NCBI GenBank assembly: GCA_032358165.1
Contig: JAALGY010000049.1
Span: 186,001 to 250,000 of the forward strand
DNA from: Diplosphaera chodatii
Lineage: Eukaryota; Chlorophyta; Trebouxiophyceae; Prasiolales; Stichococcaceae
Direction of reading: 5' to 3'
Length of the DNA stretch: 64,000 nucleotides
The notes below the pieces were generated by a model, which saw nothing but the letters and a program-made list of their open reading frames with translations, had not been told where the DNA came from and made no database searches. The translations under genes were made by a program, and so were the position numbers. Shown here in pieces: positions 1 to 12,478 of this stretch. Each line of letters begins with the position of its first letter. Within the stretch, counting starts at the first letter, position 1.

Positions 1-58
1 ATCATAGAATTCGTAGAGAGGGGCGGACTCAGTCATACCATGCTGTGCCTGCCCGCAG

Positions 59-210
59 GGCTGCCGCCGCCGCCGGAGCCAGACACAGAGGCGGCAGGCG
101 CCGCTGAGGCCGAGGACCTGTCGGGCGTGATGACGGGGCGGGACCAGCTCAGGGCGGACGACTACATTCGGCCATACATTGATGAGACCGACTCGGATGT
201 GGAGGTTTAG
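59..210 (+). CDS. 3' terminal exon of an unidentified gene (5' partial)
   Basis: The exon follows an acceptor (CCCGCAG, ending at 58) and enters with two bases of a split codon, so the gene starts left of the window. It encodes about 50 residues: a short proline run, an Ala/Glu/Asp-rich stretch, then GRDQLRADDYIRPYIDETD and the end SDVEV before TAG at 208-210. The acidic, charged C-terminus suggests a soluble protein tail. I recognise no family from this fragment. The frame is supported by the splice site, the acidic composition and the normal stop. Confidence 0.55.
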
Positions 211-873
211 GCCTGGTGGGCGGGTGGAGAGCCAGCCGTTAAAAGGTGTACAGCCAGTGATCAACAATCTGCACCGCCCAGCGGCAAAGTTGATTGCGCT
301 GACCGCAAAGGTTGTGCGCACAACTTGTGAAGGGAATAGCCTGTGCATTTTGTGTTTGCGATACTCCCTCCTCAGCATGAAACTGACGCACTGCGTGCGA
401 GACCAGTGATGATCCAACCAGAGCTGCAGCTCGCCATCAACCCGCTGCCCTGCCCTTCACTTCCGGGGAAGTGACCGTCGAAGCGTGTGACTATTCATCG
501 TACACACGCCGCATGCACCCACAGCGATGTACCTTAGCCCACAGTATTTGTCAGACAGATGCCTCGTGCCACATGCAAGTGCAGCAGGGCTGCCGCGTGA
601 TCGAGGGGCTTTGCGTAGTCTCAATCTTCATTGTTCAGCCAGGCCAATCACGCTGTACATGCACATGGTCGATGTAGGAGCATTTGATTCGCTAAGATGC
701 GTTTTGCTGCGGGATCACAATCGATTGCCAGCCTCGACGGCATGGCATGCCGTGCAAAGGCTTGCAGCTGCATGAGCAGCAGATGCTTGTCTACGTCATG
801 ATCCACGTGATGGACAAACATGGCGCATCATCGTGATCTCTATCTGTGGGCTAAGTGATCGGCACAGGGTGCA
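211..873. other. intergenic, probable 3' UTR and promoter
   Basis: 663 bp between the stop of the first partial gene and the start of the SET-domain gene, both on the + strand. Only short unsupported reading frames are present, and I see no repeat or RNA gene. Confidence 0.5.
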
Positions 874-3800
874 ATGACGCAGATTTGCAACAGCGGCGCT
901 GCATACGTCCGTCTGATTGCAGCATGCCTCGCCGTCCTCAGCTGCACACAGTGCACTCCAGGTGCACCTGACGTCACAACTGCAAATGGGGACCTGATCC
1001 AGCACACCATGATCTCGCTGTGCCTGCAGCGTCGGCGCATGTGTAGCCGTGCTGCACCTCATGAGAACGACGACGGACCTGTGCAGCACATCGTTGGCAA
1101 GCAGACATTCGTTGTCACAATGCAGCACAAGGCGCTGCCGCGGGCCTGGGCGGCGCACCGGCTTCAGCGGGGTTGTTCCAGGGCGGCGGCGACCCGGATG
1201 CGGTCATTGAATGGGTGCGGGAGCACGGCGGTGAGGTGAGAGCGCCTGGTACTTGCACCCTGCAACCGCTGCGGGACTGAAGTCCTGACGTAAAGGTTTT
1301 GCAACTGGAGCTGAGCCATGCAATATTTGCGCTGAAGGGCGGGTCGGTGACATGCAGGTTCATGCGGAAGTGGGCGAGGTCTGCCCAGGCTGCATGCGTG
1401 GCCTGCTCGCCACAAAGGACATCAAGGTGGTGCCAGGCCGAGCAGTGCTCTGGTTGCTTCCTGCTGACTGCAAGCGCGGTGCCATTCGGTTGGAAGCACA
1501 ACAACGCTTGATCTGTTGAGTGAACATGTGAACAAGGCCAGCTGAACAAGCTACCTCAGTGTTGCAGGCCGGTGAGGTGGTGATATCGGTTCCGTTGACG
1601 GTCGTGATAGACTTGGGCCCCGAGCAACAGAGCCTGTCGGTAGGTCCCACTCCGGGGTATGCGTGACACAGGCATTGACTGCATGCACATCAGCCCGTTG
1701 CTGCAGCAGTCACAGCACGTGCAGCATCGCCCACTAGCTAGATCACACTCGTAAACTATCCGTTCTACAATCAGATGGCCTGTTGCAGGAGGCAGCAATA
1801 GCTTGGATCAGGCGCATGCATGCGGACCCAGCCTACAACGCCACCTTCCAGCTGTACCTGGACACCCTGCCCACTGCGCACGAGGTGCTGTCGCCGGAGA
1901 TGTGGACTCCGGACATGGTGGCAGCGCTGCAGTCCCCTGAGCTGGTGCGCGCTGCCAAGCGTATTCAGTGACAGCCAAGCGACATCGGCCTCACACCATA
2001 TCACAAGTTATCAGCTGCAGCACAGCGTCGTGGCCTCGGGCTTGTGACCCACTTGCCACACCGTGACTGGTGCCGCTCGCCGCAGGAAGATATGGTGAGC
2101 AGCCGCGTGGACGGCGCACAGGAGTGGTGGCGCTACGCAGGCTTTGCGGACGGCACCCCTAGCCAGGACGGCCTGTCCATCCAGCTGCCGCTGCCCGCCT
2201 TCCAGCACGTCATTGCCTGCGTGAGCAGGGTTTACGGTTCTGGGTCATGTGACAGCCGGCGCAGCGCCTGCTGCTGAGCACCTGCGGTCAAGTCGTTGGC
2301 ATGGGGTCGTGGCTGCTAGGTTCCAGGGTCTAGGCTCGCCACAAGCCGCTGCACAGCCATTGTGCACTGATGCTGATGCGAGGCAAGACTGCTGAGCGTG
2401 CTGCTGCACACGGCATGCAGGTCACTACACGCACGTTCGGGTACTCGTCACACGCGCACAACAGCACGCGCCACATTGTGCTGCTCCCGGTCGTGGACAT
2501 GGCCAACTGCGCAGACAGAGGTAGGCAGCGTGGCTGCACCTTCTTGCAAGACTCCTTTTGGAGGCGTCGCCGTGCAGTGGCACAATGGAGCCACAGAACC
2601 GAACCATGCCTGCCGCAGGGCTGCTGGGACCTGCCGACCTCGGCGCAAACAGCGGGGTGCAGTACCCGGCGCACGGCACCGACACCTTCAAGATGCTCGC
2701 GCTGCGGGACATCGCCCGGGGGGAAGAGGTGCGCGCTGCCGGTGCTTCCACCTTCCATTGCTCAAACGACTCTGACTGCATGTGAGCGCAGCTGCTGGTC
2801 GCTCTTGCGTCGGCTGCGCTGCTTCTCGTGACCATCTTGATGCTGGCTCAGCCTGCCGGTGAACATTGGTCACCCCCTCAACCTCTTGCGGGCGCAGGTC
2901 ACGGTCACCTACAGCAACAAGTACCTGCACCGCCCAGACCTTGCAATGCTCAGGTATACCCTCGAGGAGCCGCCCTTTCCTGACAGCAGGCTTGTGAGCA
3001 TGCGTGATCGCAGGGTGTCCCATGCATGTTCCTCCTGATGTGGGGATGCCAACCGTGGACCGTGTGCACCTCGGATGTGGTGCAGTTATGGGTTCACACC
3101 GCTGCGCGAGCCGCCCCTCATGTCGGCCGTGGACCTGCCAGAGGGTTTTGGCAACGTCCAGCCGCCGTTGCGGGGCTTCCCGCAGACACCCTTCAGCGAG
3201 CCAGACTACGGTGGGCGTCTCACGCTGCAACAGTAGTCGAAGTGCCATTCGGAGTTGCACAGCAGTGCGAGAAGAAGGGACATGCTTGTGTCTTCCCAGC
3301 AGGCAGTGTGGATGGGCTGTGGGCGACTGAAGCAGAGCTGCAGCGGCTGCTGCGGATCCAGGCGGCGCTGCCTACGACGCTGCAGCAGGACAGCCAGCTG
3401 CTGGCAGGTGATGCAGCCTGCATGGCTGGTCAGTGCCGCAGGCCTCTGCACAACTGTGGCTGATGGCTGCCAAAGCTGCCGCGGCAGGCAGGCGACATGT
3501 CACTGTGCCTGTTCATCAAATGTCTCAAGTCAGCTTTGCACGTAGGCTTGGATTGCTCAAGGGAAACAGTAGTGATGCAGAAAGTCAGATATGCAGAAGA
3601 GCTGGCTGCAGCCTGAGCGTACCATAATCATGCTTCAACTGCAGGAACGCAGCAGCCGGGTTTGGCTGCAGTGCTAAAGTGGCGGATCGGCAGGAAGCGA
3701 GCGCTGTTGGCGGCCATTGCGCAGCTGTCGACCTCGCTTGCTGCCCGGCACAAGGTGTGCAGGATGCAACTCACATGTGTCGTGCATGTTTCTACCGGCA

Positions 3801-4076
3801 CCACCAGAATAATACAGGTGGTCATCTTGCGGGTCATCAACAGCGTGCTGCGCTGTTCATGCCGACTCTATAACCCAGCCTGTGAGGGCCGAGCCGCCGA
3901 TCTCCAATGTTTGCCTGACTGGCTGCTAGCAGGCAGCGTTGCTCCGTGAACGTCCTTCTCACACACTGGTGCTGCCGTCTGCGCAGACATGGCCATGCAA
4001 CCAGAATTACAGGCCTGTGGCGGGGGGCGGCCAAAACGGCACGTGTGACAGCAGCTGGGCTGGGCAAAGGGACTAG
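874..4076 (+). CDS. SET-domain protein, SETD3/Rubisco-LSMT-like, paralogue 1
   Basis: Probable protein-lysine methyltransferase of the SETD3/Rubisco-LSMT class, 441 aa. Exons: 874-961, 1126-1235, 1358-1426, 1568-1639, 1789-1944, 2086-2220, 2421-2520, 2619-2728, 2898-2953, 3086-3210, 3303-3407, 3645-3754, 3987-4076; all phases agree. The N-terminus has a hydrophobic segment (YVRLIAACLAVLSC), so it may enter the secretory pathway. The SET domain starts near residue 55 (AVIEWVREHGGE, then GCMRGLLATKDIKAGEVVIS). The insert region carries LSPEMW; the cofactor/catalytic part has LLPVVDMANC and RGEEVTVTYSNKYLHRPD. The C-terminal part (EAELQRLLRIQAALPTTL, then WRIGRKRALLAAIAQL) resembles the LSMT substrate-binding helices. 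The start is chosen because exon 1 splices in phase and aligns with the paralogue at 37678. The substrate is unknown. A TGTAA lies about 400 nt after the stop. Confidence 0.9.
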
Positions 4077-5237
4077 TGTGCTGCAGCAGCAGCAGCAGCG
4101 TCAGCGACAGCGTCCACCAGCGCCGCGGCGACACACACCATAAGCACAGGCAGCAACTGCAAAAGCAATTGTACCATGTCTGCAGAATGGCGGCTTGTTG
4201 GTGGTGCGTTGGGTCAGACCTGTGCCACGTGCAGCTGCAACGAACACCGGCGGACTGGGAAGACTGTGATCTCGTTTCAGCAGTCCACGTTTCGGAGAAT
4301 GGCAGCAAGCTCATCTTTCACACGTATATCCTGCTGAGTCCCCTAGCTCTGTGGGCAAGCAAGCATGCACTGAAGATACACTCCGGTTATGATGCGGCAG
4401 TGCCCATGCATGGCTGGAGGATGGCAACCCCACTGCCATGCTGATCACGCTGCCACTCCTGCATGAAGTCCAGCGCCTGTAAAACGCACACGGACGTCGC
4501 AGGGCTCTCCAAGCAAGCATCAGCGTTGCCATACACGCAGCTGCTGATGACTTGCGGTCCACTATGACGGTGACCATGTACATACATATCATGCATGAGA
4601 CGGCAAAGTCTCAAGCAATGAAATTGCGCCGGAGGCGTGACATTCTGTGTGCTGCACCATACAGCTTCGACTGTAGTGCAACTGGGTGGGAGGGATGTAT
4701 TTGTATGACACATGCCTGCTGCTGTGCTTCTGGGTAGTCCAGATAGAAGTGCACACGGAATTCATGTAGTTGCGCCACCGGGCGTGAGGTGGCTCCACAG
4801 CCAGTCCATGCCAGCGTTGCAGCTTCACCGGGCGAACCAGCGATGGTGAGTATGGCCTGGGCTCAACAAATGACCGCAAGCAAGCTGTATGGCCAGGAAT
4901 CAATTCCTGGGGGTGGACTGCGCAGCCTGCATGGTGCCTGCAAGATGTGCAGCCAACACACAGTAGAAGACACAGGCAACCCGACGTGGAACAGCGACAA
5001 AATCATTGACTGATTGCATGTCCAATCAAACGCTGTTCGCAGTGCCCAGGCCCGATGTGTGCTGCTGTTCTTGGCAGAACGCCGCCGCTGCTTGACGCAG
5101 CGGCGGCCAACTACTTCCTCTGCATCCGTTGAACAGCATCTGTAAACTTACAGTCCACGCCGTTATACTATACCCTGTGCCATAGACATTGAACGTGCCC
5201 ACATGCACAACATCACGTTCGTTTGCACCGCAAGAGT
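4077..5237. other. intergenic between convergent genes
   Basis: 1.16 kb between two converging genes, presumably two 3' UTRs. It holds a short CAG run (about 4082-4099) and no supported gene. Confidence 0.5.
5148..5152 (-). promoter_or_regulatory. putative TGTAA polyadenylation signal
   Basis: TGTAA on the minus strand, about 85 nt after the stop codon of the FG-GAP gene. TGTAA is the common poly(A) signal of chlorophycean green algae. The motif is short and could be chance. Confidence 0.35.
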
Positions 5238-8200
5238 TCAGACACCAAATGCAACAACCACCGAGAAAGTCGCATCGCCATTGTTGAGCAGGACAATTGT
5301 GTCACCCTGGTAGCACGCTGCAACAATGTCAGCAGCGCCATCCAGGTTCAAGTCAGGCGCAGCAACTGCACTCCCGTCACTACCACATCCAGCACCGAGC
5401 AGAATGTCGCTGCCGTATTGAGCAGCAGGCCCATTGGCATCTCCTTGGTATAGCCTCAGAATGCTCGTAGTAGAGGCCAGCAACAGCACAGCATACCCTG
5501 GGAACTCGTTGTTCGGAATCCTAAAGTCGCCCACTGCAATGTGACTAGGCTGTATGTAGCCGCTGGATATGCTCAACGACCTCAGAGGGGATAGCGCCCC
5601 AGTCATGGAGCTGAATGCAAGTACCTTCAAGTACCCAGTAGGTCCATAAGAGGCCGCGACCACCAGCACGGCGTTGTCCGGGGATAGCACCAAGGCAGTG
5701 GGAATTGCGCTGACATCGGTGTCCGTCTGTGTCCCAAGCGCACCAGTGGTTTGGTCGATTGCGTGCACAGCAATCATGCCGCTGCCCTCCGCCGCTCCTA
5801 GCAGCCAGCCCCCCGAGGCGTCGACCACCAGTTGGCGGACGGCCCTTCCTGAATCTTGTGTGTTGATTGCAGAGGCTCCGCCATCTTGATCGAAGCTGAA
5901 CCCAGCTACTCGATTGGATCCGGCCGCATACACACGGTTGGTCCCAGGCATAGCAACCACATGTTGTTGGAATGGCAGGCCATTGCCAAGCGTGCCGGGC
6001 GCAAATGTCCCATCCCCTCCTCCAATCAAGGGCACGAACTCCGTGTTAGCAGAAAAGTAGCTGCCCACTATATCCTGTTCCAGCACAAAAGCAAGGCAAT
6101 GTTGCTGAGTGGACGTGAAGGCATATATATGCACATCCGTATATCAAAGCATCAACGGATCATTTATGCATTGGCGGCAAACCATGATTGCGTTGTTTGT
6201 GCAGGATCTTCTCACAGCAGCTGTTGATGTTGCCTGGTGTTGCAGTGTACGTGGTTGCGCAACGTGAGACTTTGCTTACCTGATTGGGATCGCTGTTGAA
6301 GTCCAACACTGTGAGATCCTGGAGCAGTGCAGGTGTGCTGATGGTGGACCCCGCTCGGAAGGTGCCGTCTCGATTCCCGAGGCAGATGCTGATCTGTCGG
6401 GAGCCCTGCAAGCCCCCACGCCACCCATGATAAGAACTGCAATCTACAGTGGGTCTTTAAGACTGCTGCAATGCACACGAGTCGGTGCCGATGCTGGCTA
6501 TGATGCGGTTGCTGTCGGCATGCTGAGGCTGCTTACTTGGTAGGCAGTGGCAATGTCTGGCACGTTGTCATTGTTTGCCTGCATACCCAGACACATTTCT
6601 CGAGCTCACGTGTGGCGCGGCGCAAATGATCAGAATTCCATCAACAGACACAGCACAATGATCCTGCGCAGCTGCAGCACCATGACTCACGACAACACCA
6701 TGACTTACATCAAGTATGGCCAATGCCACCAGGCCGGTACCGCTCTGGCATGGAAGCACCACTGCAAACAGCTCAAAGGCCGTCACGCTGGCTCACTGTG
6801 CCTTGCTGAAGCAGCCGTGGCCCAATACATGTATACATACCTTGCAAGCACCAAAGGCTCTACCACTGCTCACCAGGTGGAGGCGCAGGCGGCGGCTGTG
6901 GCGGAGGGCTGGGCGGGGGCCTTGGCGGTGGGGATGGCGGCGGTTGTGACGGCGGAGGCGGTGGGGGATTCGGAGGCGGTGCTGGAGGTGGTGATGGTGG
7001 CGGCTGTGGCGGTGGGCTTGGCGGGGGCACTGGCGGCGGGGACGGCGGCGGCTGTGGTGGGGGGTTCGGCGGCAGTGCTGGAGGTGGTGATGGCGGCGGC
7101 CGTGGCGGCGGGCTTGGTGGGGGAGCTGGTGGTGGGCTTGGCGGGGAAACTGGCGGCGGGGATGGCGGCGGCTGTGGTGGGGGGTTCGGCGGCGGTGCTG
7201 GAGGTGGTGATGGCGGCGGCCGTAGCGGCGGGCTTGGTGGCGGAGCTGGTGGCGGGCTTGGCAGCAGATGTGGGGGGGGCCTTGACGACGCTTGTGACGG
7301 AGGGCTTCGTGGGGCCTGTGGGGCTGGACTTGGCAGAGGCTTTAGTGGCAGGCTGGGCGGTGGCCTCGGTGGCGGGCTGCGTTGTGGCATCGGTGGTGGA
7401 GACGGAGTGGGCAGGCCTGCAAACAGTGGCCACTGCAATGTCCACCAGAGTCGCACTGCACAGCTGTAACATGCACCCTGCTTGCTATCGGAACAGATGA
7501 TCATGTTCGTCATGGAGGCAGGCCTTCGAGTCATCTCAGCGCCTCAGCCTCTGCAATTATGCAACATGTGTGCTCAATGGAAAGGACACGAGGAGCACTC
7601 ACTGCAAGAGGTCCTGGCTCGATTCACAGTCCCGCCAGCTGGGCAAACACTGCAGAGTAGCGGGGCATGTGACCACGACACTGGCGTGTAAAGCGCTGCT
7701 ACGCAATGTACTACATGTTGATGTGTCAACGAGCAACCATGAGGTGCGTGACCATGTACTGCAGAGTGGCAGGCTGATCTTGCAGGTGCAACCGTTGCAG
7801 GACTCACACCTGCAGGTTGTGGCTCCGACGTGGCTGGAATACCGCTGGCCGCCATGCTGCGTGCCAATGCATGCGCTGCAGAGGAAGTCTCCACTTCCAG
7901 CCTTGGCAGTACCTGCATCCCACGGGCACGTTCCTGCCAGACAGCTGACAGGCTAGGCGTAGAACATGCAGGCATAATGCCACACGCCGTCGGCCTATAC
8001 AGCACTGTGTGTGTGTGCGGGCATCTGCAAAGCTGCTTGTAGCACAAGTAGACAGCAGGGCACAGCTCACCTGCCGGGCAGCGTGTGCGGCTTCCATCGC
8101 GACCCGGCTCTGTGCCGGGCGGGTAGGAGAAGCAGGAGGTATGTGCGGCGTTCACTCTGCTGCCTCGAGGGCACGCCAGGCACATGCGGGCGCGGTATTT

Positions 8201-8719
8201 GGGCTGATACGTGCGCCCGCTGCACTTGGCGCACTTGCCACTGGCAGCTGCAGGTTTGGCGCTGCCAGGAGAGCAAGGCTGCGCCTTGCCGGACCTGTCC
8301 AACTGATAGCCTGGCCCAGGCACGACTCGGCAGCGCTGAATGGCGTACGCTTTGGCATCGCGCACCGCCGTGCAGCAAGAGTCCCTGGCGCTGACCTTGC
8401 GCACGGTCGAGTAAGTGCACCGCAGGCACTGCGCCCCGTGTACCTTGACGCAATTTGTCATGTAGCGCTCCAGCTCGCTGCAGCGGCCCTTGCCAGCTGC
8501 AGACTGCGCCTCACACCGCTTGATGACAGCCTCAATGTCAGCAGAGGGCGGGCCGCCGATGCTGTGCAGCTGCCGCGACTGCCGTGCGCCGTTGGCCACT
8601 GCTGACCAAGGCGACCTGATGACGGGGGCCATACCAGAGACCCCGCCGCCGGCGGTGTCGACTGTGGAAGCACTGTTGCCGCCGGTCGTGAGCAGGGCAA
8701 TCACCAGCGCCAGCGCCAT
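5238..8719 (-). CDS. secreted Cys-rich / hydroxyproline-rich / FG-GAP repeat protein
   Basis: Predicted extracellular matrix protein, 799 aa, eight exons (high to low): 8719-8071, 7912-7810, 7649-7603, 7416-6874, 6761-6709, 6578-6537, 6405-6280, 6074-5238. All phases agree and the total is 2400 nt. Residues 1-20 form a signal peptide (MALALVIALLTTGGNSAS). Residues about 35-266 are Cys-rich, with GCC2/GCC3 (ephrin-receptor-like) modules: CLACPRGSRVNAAHTSC, CPAGTAKAGSGDFLC, CSVCP then GGTVNRARTSC. Residues about 267-447 are an almost pure SPPP/PPP spacer, expected to be hydroxyprolinated and O-glycosylated as in algal cell-wall HRGPs. Residues about 448-799 are FG-GAP/VCBS-like repeats (LAILDANNDNVPDIATAYQ, LGNRDGTFRAG, APDLNLDGAADIVAACYQGD), which usually form a calcium-binding beta-propeller. 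The Met at 8719 is chosen because it starts the signal peptide; the frame stays open upstream without homology. It shares a divergent promoter with the deacetylase gene. Confidence 0.88.
6874..7416 (-). repeat. proline-rich low-complexity exon (SPPP)n
   Basis: A single exon of 543 nt made of degenerate GGCGG[CT]-type units on the + strand, encoding SPPP, APPP, NPPP, QPPP and RPPP units on the minus strand. It joins the Cys-rich and FG-GAP parts of the protein. A similar block recurs around 7160-7050 and 7290-7160, indicating internal duplication. Confidence 0.8.
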
Positions 8720-9637
8720 GGTGCTCGATGCCGTCAGGCCCTGGGCCACGTGGCCCAACCTGCAGGAGCGCCCGCACGACGATCTTGCAGTGCAGGGTCT
8801 TTGTGAGCGGTGCAAAGCATAGCGTTGTTGAAGCACGGTCTGTGCACCGCAGGCGTGGGCTCGGCTGAGATGTGGCTCGGCGCGTTGCAGCGGTCGATGC
8901 ACCAACCCGGCCTGGTTTGAGAGGGGCACCTACCGCTGAGGCATTCCCGCCAGGCACCCTCTTTTCTGGAACCACCTTGTTGCAAAGTATGTAATGTCAC
9001 TCCGAAGAGTGAATACGAACATACCCATGATTCCCAGCGTGCAGTACACCACGCACCCACCCAAGCACTTCAAGCATAATTTTACCACAGGGTGCAGGGC
9101 TGCAATCCTGCCCTCAGAATTACAGCAGCTACAGCCAGCCCTGCCTGAGAGTTGACAGGCTCGTTGTTGACCGGCATCAGACTGCGTTCAGCGCACAACG
9201 ATTGTGTTGAAGCCGATCTAAGTAGGGCGAGTCGATCTGAAAGAGTCTGCATCCCCCTGTGCAACTTGCTTGGACGTCACAAAAGTAGGCCTGGCCTTGG
9301 TCGACCGGTCCAGATGCAAGCTTGGCGATGTCTACAGCAACAAAAAGCTGTGCAAGGTAAACGACAGTTAGCTGTCGATGCAGCGTCATCTTTGGTCAGC
9401 ATGTCTGCTGCTGCGGCTCCGTCATGCATGTCACAGCGATGTCCCTGGGGCGTTGGCAAAGGTGCTGCCACACAGCGAGCTGACCATCGTTCAGGCGGCG
9501 GTGCAGCAGCACCCTGCGTTCCAGCGACATCTCATGCTAGCAGTAGCTCCAGGCAGCAGGATGCCGTGTGGCGCCACTGGCAGCTCGGCAACCATTGGCA
9601 GACACCACTGAGCACAGCGGTGGGGCTTGCAGTGCCG
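8720..9637. promoter_or_regulatory. divergent promoter region
   Basis: 918 bp between the starts of the FG-GAP gene (-) and the deacetylase gene (+). Both promoters and 5' UTRs should lie here. The deacetylase frame stays open back to 9152, so part of this stretch could be coding. No TATA-like element stands out. Confidence 0.45.
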
Positions 9638-12478
9638 ATGGCTGCCAGCACCTGCAGGCTGCCACCCATATCAGCCACGGCAGGGTTGGTACCGTGTGTC
9701 GCAGCGAGGTCTGCCAGCTCTGGTCCGGCTGCAGCTGCCGGAACGCAGACGAAGGATGCAGATGCACCTCAACAGGCTCAGGAGCCTCCCTGGCGACGTC
9801 CCTCGGAACCCCAGCGGCCCTGGGACCGGCCGTCGGACAAGCGGAGGCTGCTGGTGTACTACTCGGACCACTACCAAGTGGTGCGCCTACACTGAAGGGC
9901 AGATGCGGGCCGTGGGGCACATCAGCAAGACATCGACAGCTGATACAGGCAGTGGATCACACACGCCTGCGTGGCCGGCCAAGCACCATCTCAGGTGCAT
10001 GCACCTGATGACTGCAGGAGCTGCCTGCAGAGCACCGCTACCCAATGCGCAAGTATGCAGCAGCGCATGAGCTGCTGCGGGGCGATGGCGCATTGCACAA
10101 GTCGATCAACTTTCAGCCGGTGAGGCCAGCAGTGACTGTCCGGTGTTCGTTTCATTACACATTGTGTGTGCAGGGGGCAGAAATCTTTAAAGACCGCAGG
10201 CACTTGTCATGCCTGACTCTTGATTGCACCCACCGCCTGCTTTGGGCCACTCAGTTTGAGGAGCCAGTAGCATGCTTCCACCAGTCAGCAACAGGTGCCT
10301 TCCTCAATTTGCACGCAGGCGCCTCTGGCGACGGAGGCAGAGCTCAGCAGCGTCCATGACGACAGCTACGTACGCCGTTGCCTGTCGGGCCAGCTGTCAG
10401 CTTCCGAGCAGCGGGCGATCGGGCTGCCGTGGACGCCCAGCCTTGCAACCTACGCGCAGTGAGGTTTGCAATAAATCCAGAAAACTCTCCATGGTCGGCA
10501 TGGCCTGCAGCGCTGTGCAGAGGTGCTGCCGCTGATATGTCGGCAGCTGATACAGGCCGTGACACGAGTGATGCCCAGCCAAAGCGCTGTGTAGCATGCT
10601 GGTTCAAGCGAAGGGGTGCTCGATGGCATATCGTGCAGCCTGCAGAGACAACGCTGGCAGAAACTTGGGCTCCTGACCAAGCAGTGGCTTGCTGTCTGCA
10701 GGGGCTCAGCAGGGGGTGGACTGGCGGCGACTCGCGCCGTGCTGCAGTATGGCCTGCCGGCAGCCGCCAGCCTGGCCGGGGGAACGCACCACGCCTTTGC
10801 GGTAGGGGTGCTACCACATATTGCAATCAGTCATCGTTCATGTCATCACTGCACCCAGCTCTTGCTAAGGGAGACGGGCCTGCTGCCTGCAAGCTCTGAG
10901 CAGCTGCGGGGCAGCTCAGATGCTGGATGCAGCACAGCGCTCTGGCACGGCGGTGCAGACCCGGCACCAGATGCACGGTGGGCGCATTCGCGACACACTG
11001 CAGCAGAGATGCACTGGCATCTGGGGGTCATTGCTGGCAGTCGGCAGGGGCGACTTGCTGCAGGGCGGCATGCAGTAGCCAGACAGGTGGCTTCTTCAGA
11101 ATTTCCTTTTTCAGGTGTATGAGCTGAGCACCCTGACTGCCTGGCCGCAGGACCGCGGCGAGGGCTTCTGCATCTTCAACGACATCGCGGTGGCGGCTGC
11201 GGCGGCGCTCGCAGAGCATGCCCTGGAGCGAATCCTGGTCATCGACCTTGACGTCCACCAGGTGGACACCTCCATGTGGTCTCTAGTCGGCTCATTACCG
11301 CTTGCACACTGCCTCCGACATTCAGAAACAGAAGACTGAAGAGGACCGCAGGCAGCTCCATGTGCTTGGACGTAGAGTGTGCAGCATGCTCACACAGAGT
11401 GTGCCACTGCAGGGCAATGGCACGGCGGCGATTTTTCACGATGAACCACGCATCACAACCTTCGACATGCACGGTGCGCATGCGATTGCCATTCGAGCTG
11501 GTGCTGCCAGGACTTCTGGCAACAGCCTTCTCCACTGGCACTGCGCAGCTCTCTCCCGATACGCATGGCCACATGACAGCAGGTGGTAACCCCTGAGCCT
11601 GCAGCCCTTTGTGGTGCAGGCGCCAACAATTACCCCTGGAAGACCCGGCAGCAGTGCACCCACGACGTGGCGCTGCCTGACGGCACCCAGGACGAGGAAT
11701 ACATGAAGGTGAGGTCCATGCGGCTGCACAGTATTGGGGACCGCCCACTAACCTCACGCCTGCGGTGTTTACCAGTCTGATGCGGTAGGTGGCCTCTCTG
11801 TGCCCTGCCCATTGGCGGTCTCCTGCAATGGTACGCAAGGCCAACAGCACTGGCTGCTTTGGCCGCGGCCGAAACAGGGCACACAATCACCCATGAGTCT
11901 CCTCTCAACCCCGGAGTTGAGCTGAGGTGAGTCGGGTCGCTGCAGGTGCTGGAGGAGTGGCTGCCGCGGCTGTGGCGGGAGCATCAACCGCAGCTGGTCA
12001 TCTTCCAGGCTGGGGTGGATGCCCTGAAGCAGGACGCCTTTGGCAGGTGAGTTGCTGCTGCTGGCACTGGGGAGTCCTGCTGGCTGCAATGTGGCAAGGG
12101 TGCTTGGGCCGGGTGCCGTGACACGAGGCAGCATGGGGTTTCAAGCAGCAAGACTGCTGATCCTCCATGTGGCATGACTGAACAGTGTTGCGCATCCAGA
12201 ACGGCCAGCTATTGCAAATCCTCAGGCCTGCCAGCAGCATCTTTGGCCTCTCCAATCGCAGGCTGGCGCTGACACGGCAGGGGCTGCTACGGCGTAACAA
12301 TGCGGTGTACAGCGCCGCCTTCGCCGCCGGCACGCCGCTCGTGATCGTGTTTGGCGGCGGCTACAGCCGCCCTATGGATGCGTCGGTGGCGGCGCATGCG
12401 GACGTCTTTCGCACGGCGGCGCTGCGCCTGGCAGCGCTGGCGCAGCGCTGTGATCGTGAACAAGCGAGGTTGATGTGA
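9638..12478 (+). CDS. histone deacetylase family protein, possibly organelle-targeted
   Basis: Zinc-dependent deacetylase of the arginase/HDAC fold, 387 aa, nine exons: 9638-9880, 10018-10119, 10319-10458, 10702-10801, 11151-11261, 11413-11473, 11620-11708, 11946-12046, 12262-12478; all in phase. It carries the family motifs in order: YYSDHYQVELPAEHRYPMRK, GGGLAATRAVLQYGLP, GGTHHAFADRGEGFCIFND (tandem His), LVIDLDVHQGNGTAAIF (metal-binding Asp and His), FDMHGANNYPW, LVIFQAGVDAL (metal Asp) and VFGGGYSRPM (active-site Tyr). Residues 1-40 (MAASTCRLPPISATAGLVP, Ala/Ser/Arg-rich, no acidic residues) look like a plastid or mitochondrial transit peptide, so it may be an HDAC14-type enzyme acting outside the nucleus. 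In-frame Met codons at 9401 and 9152 are alternative starts. Confidence 0.92.

Noticed and set aside
6547..7500. 317-codon plus-strand frame rich in Gly/Ala/Val
   Set aside because: It is antisense to the (S)PPP exon of the FG-GAP gene. The GGCGGT repeats keep all frames open.
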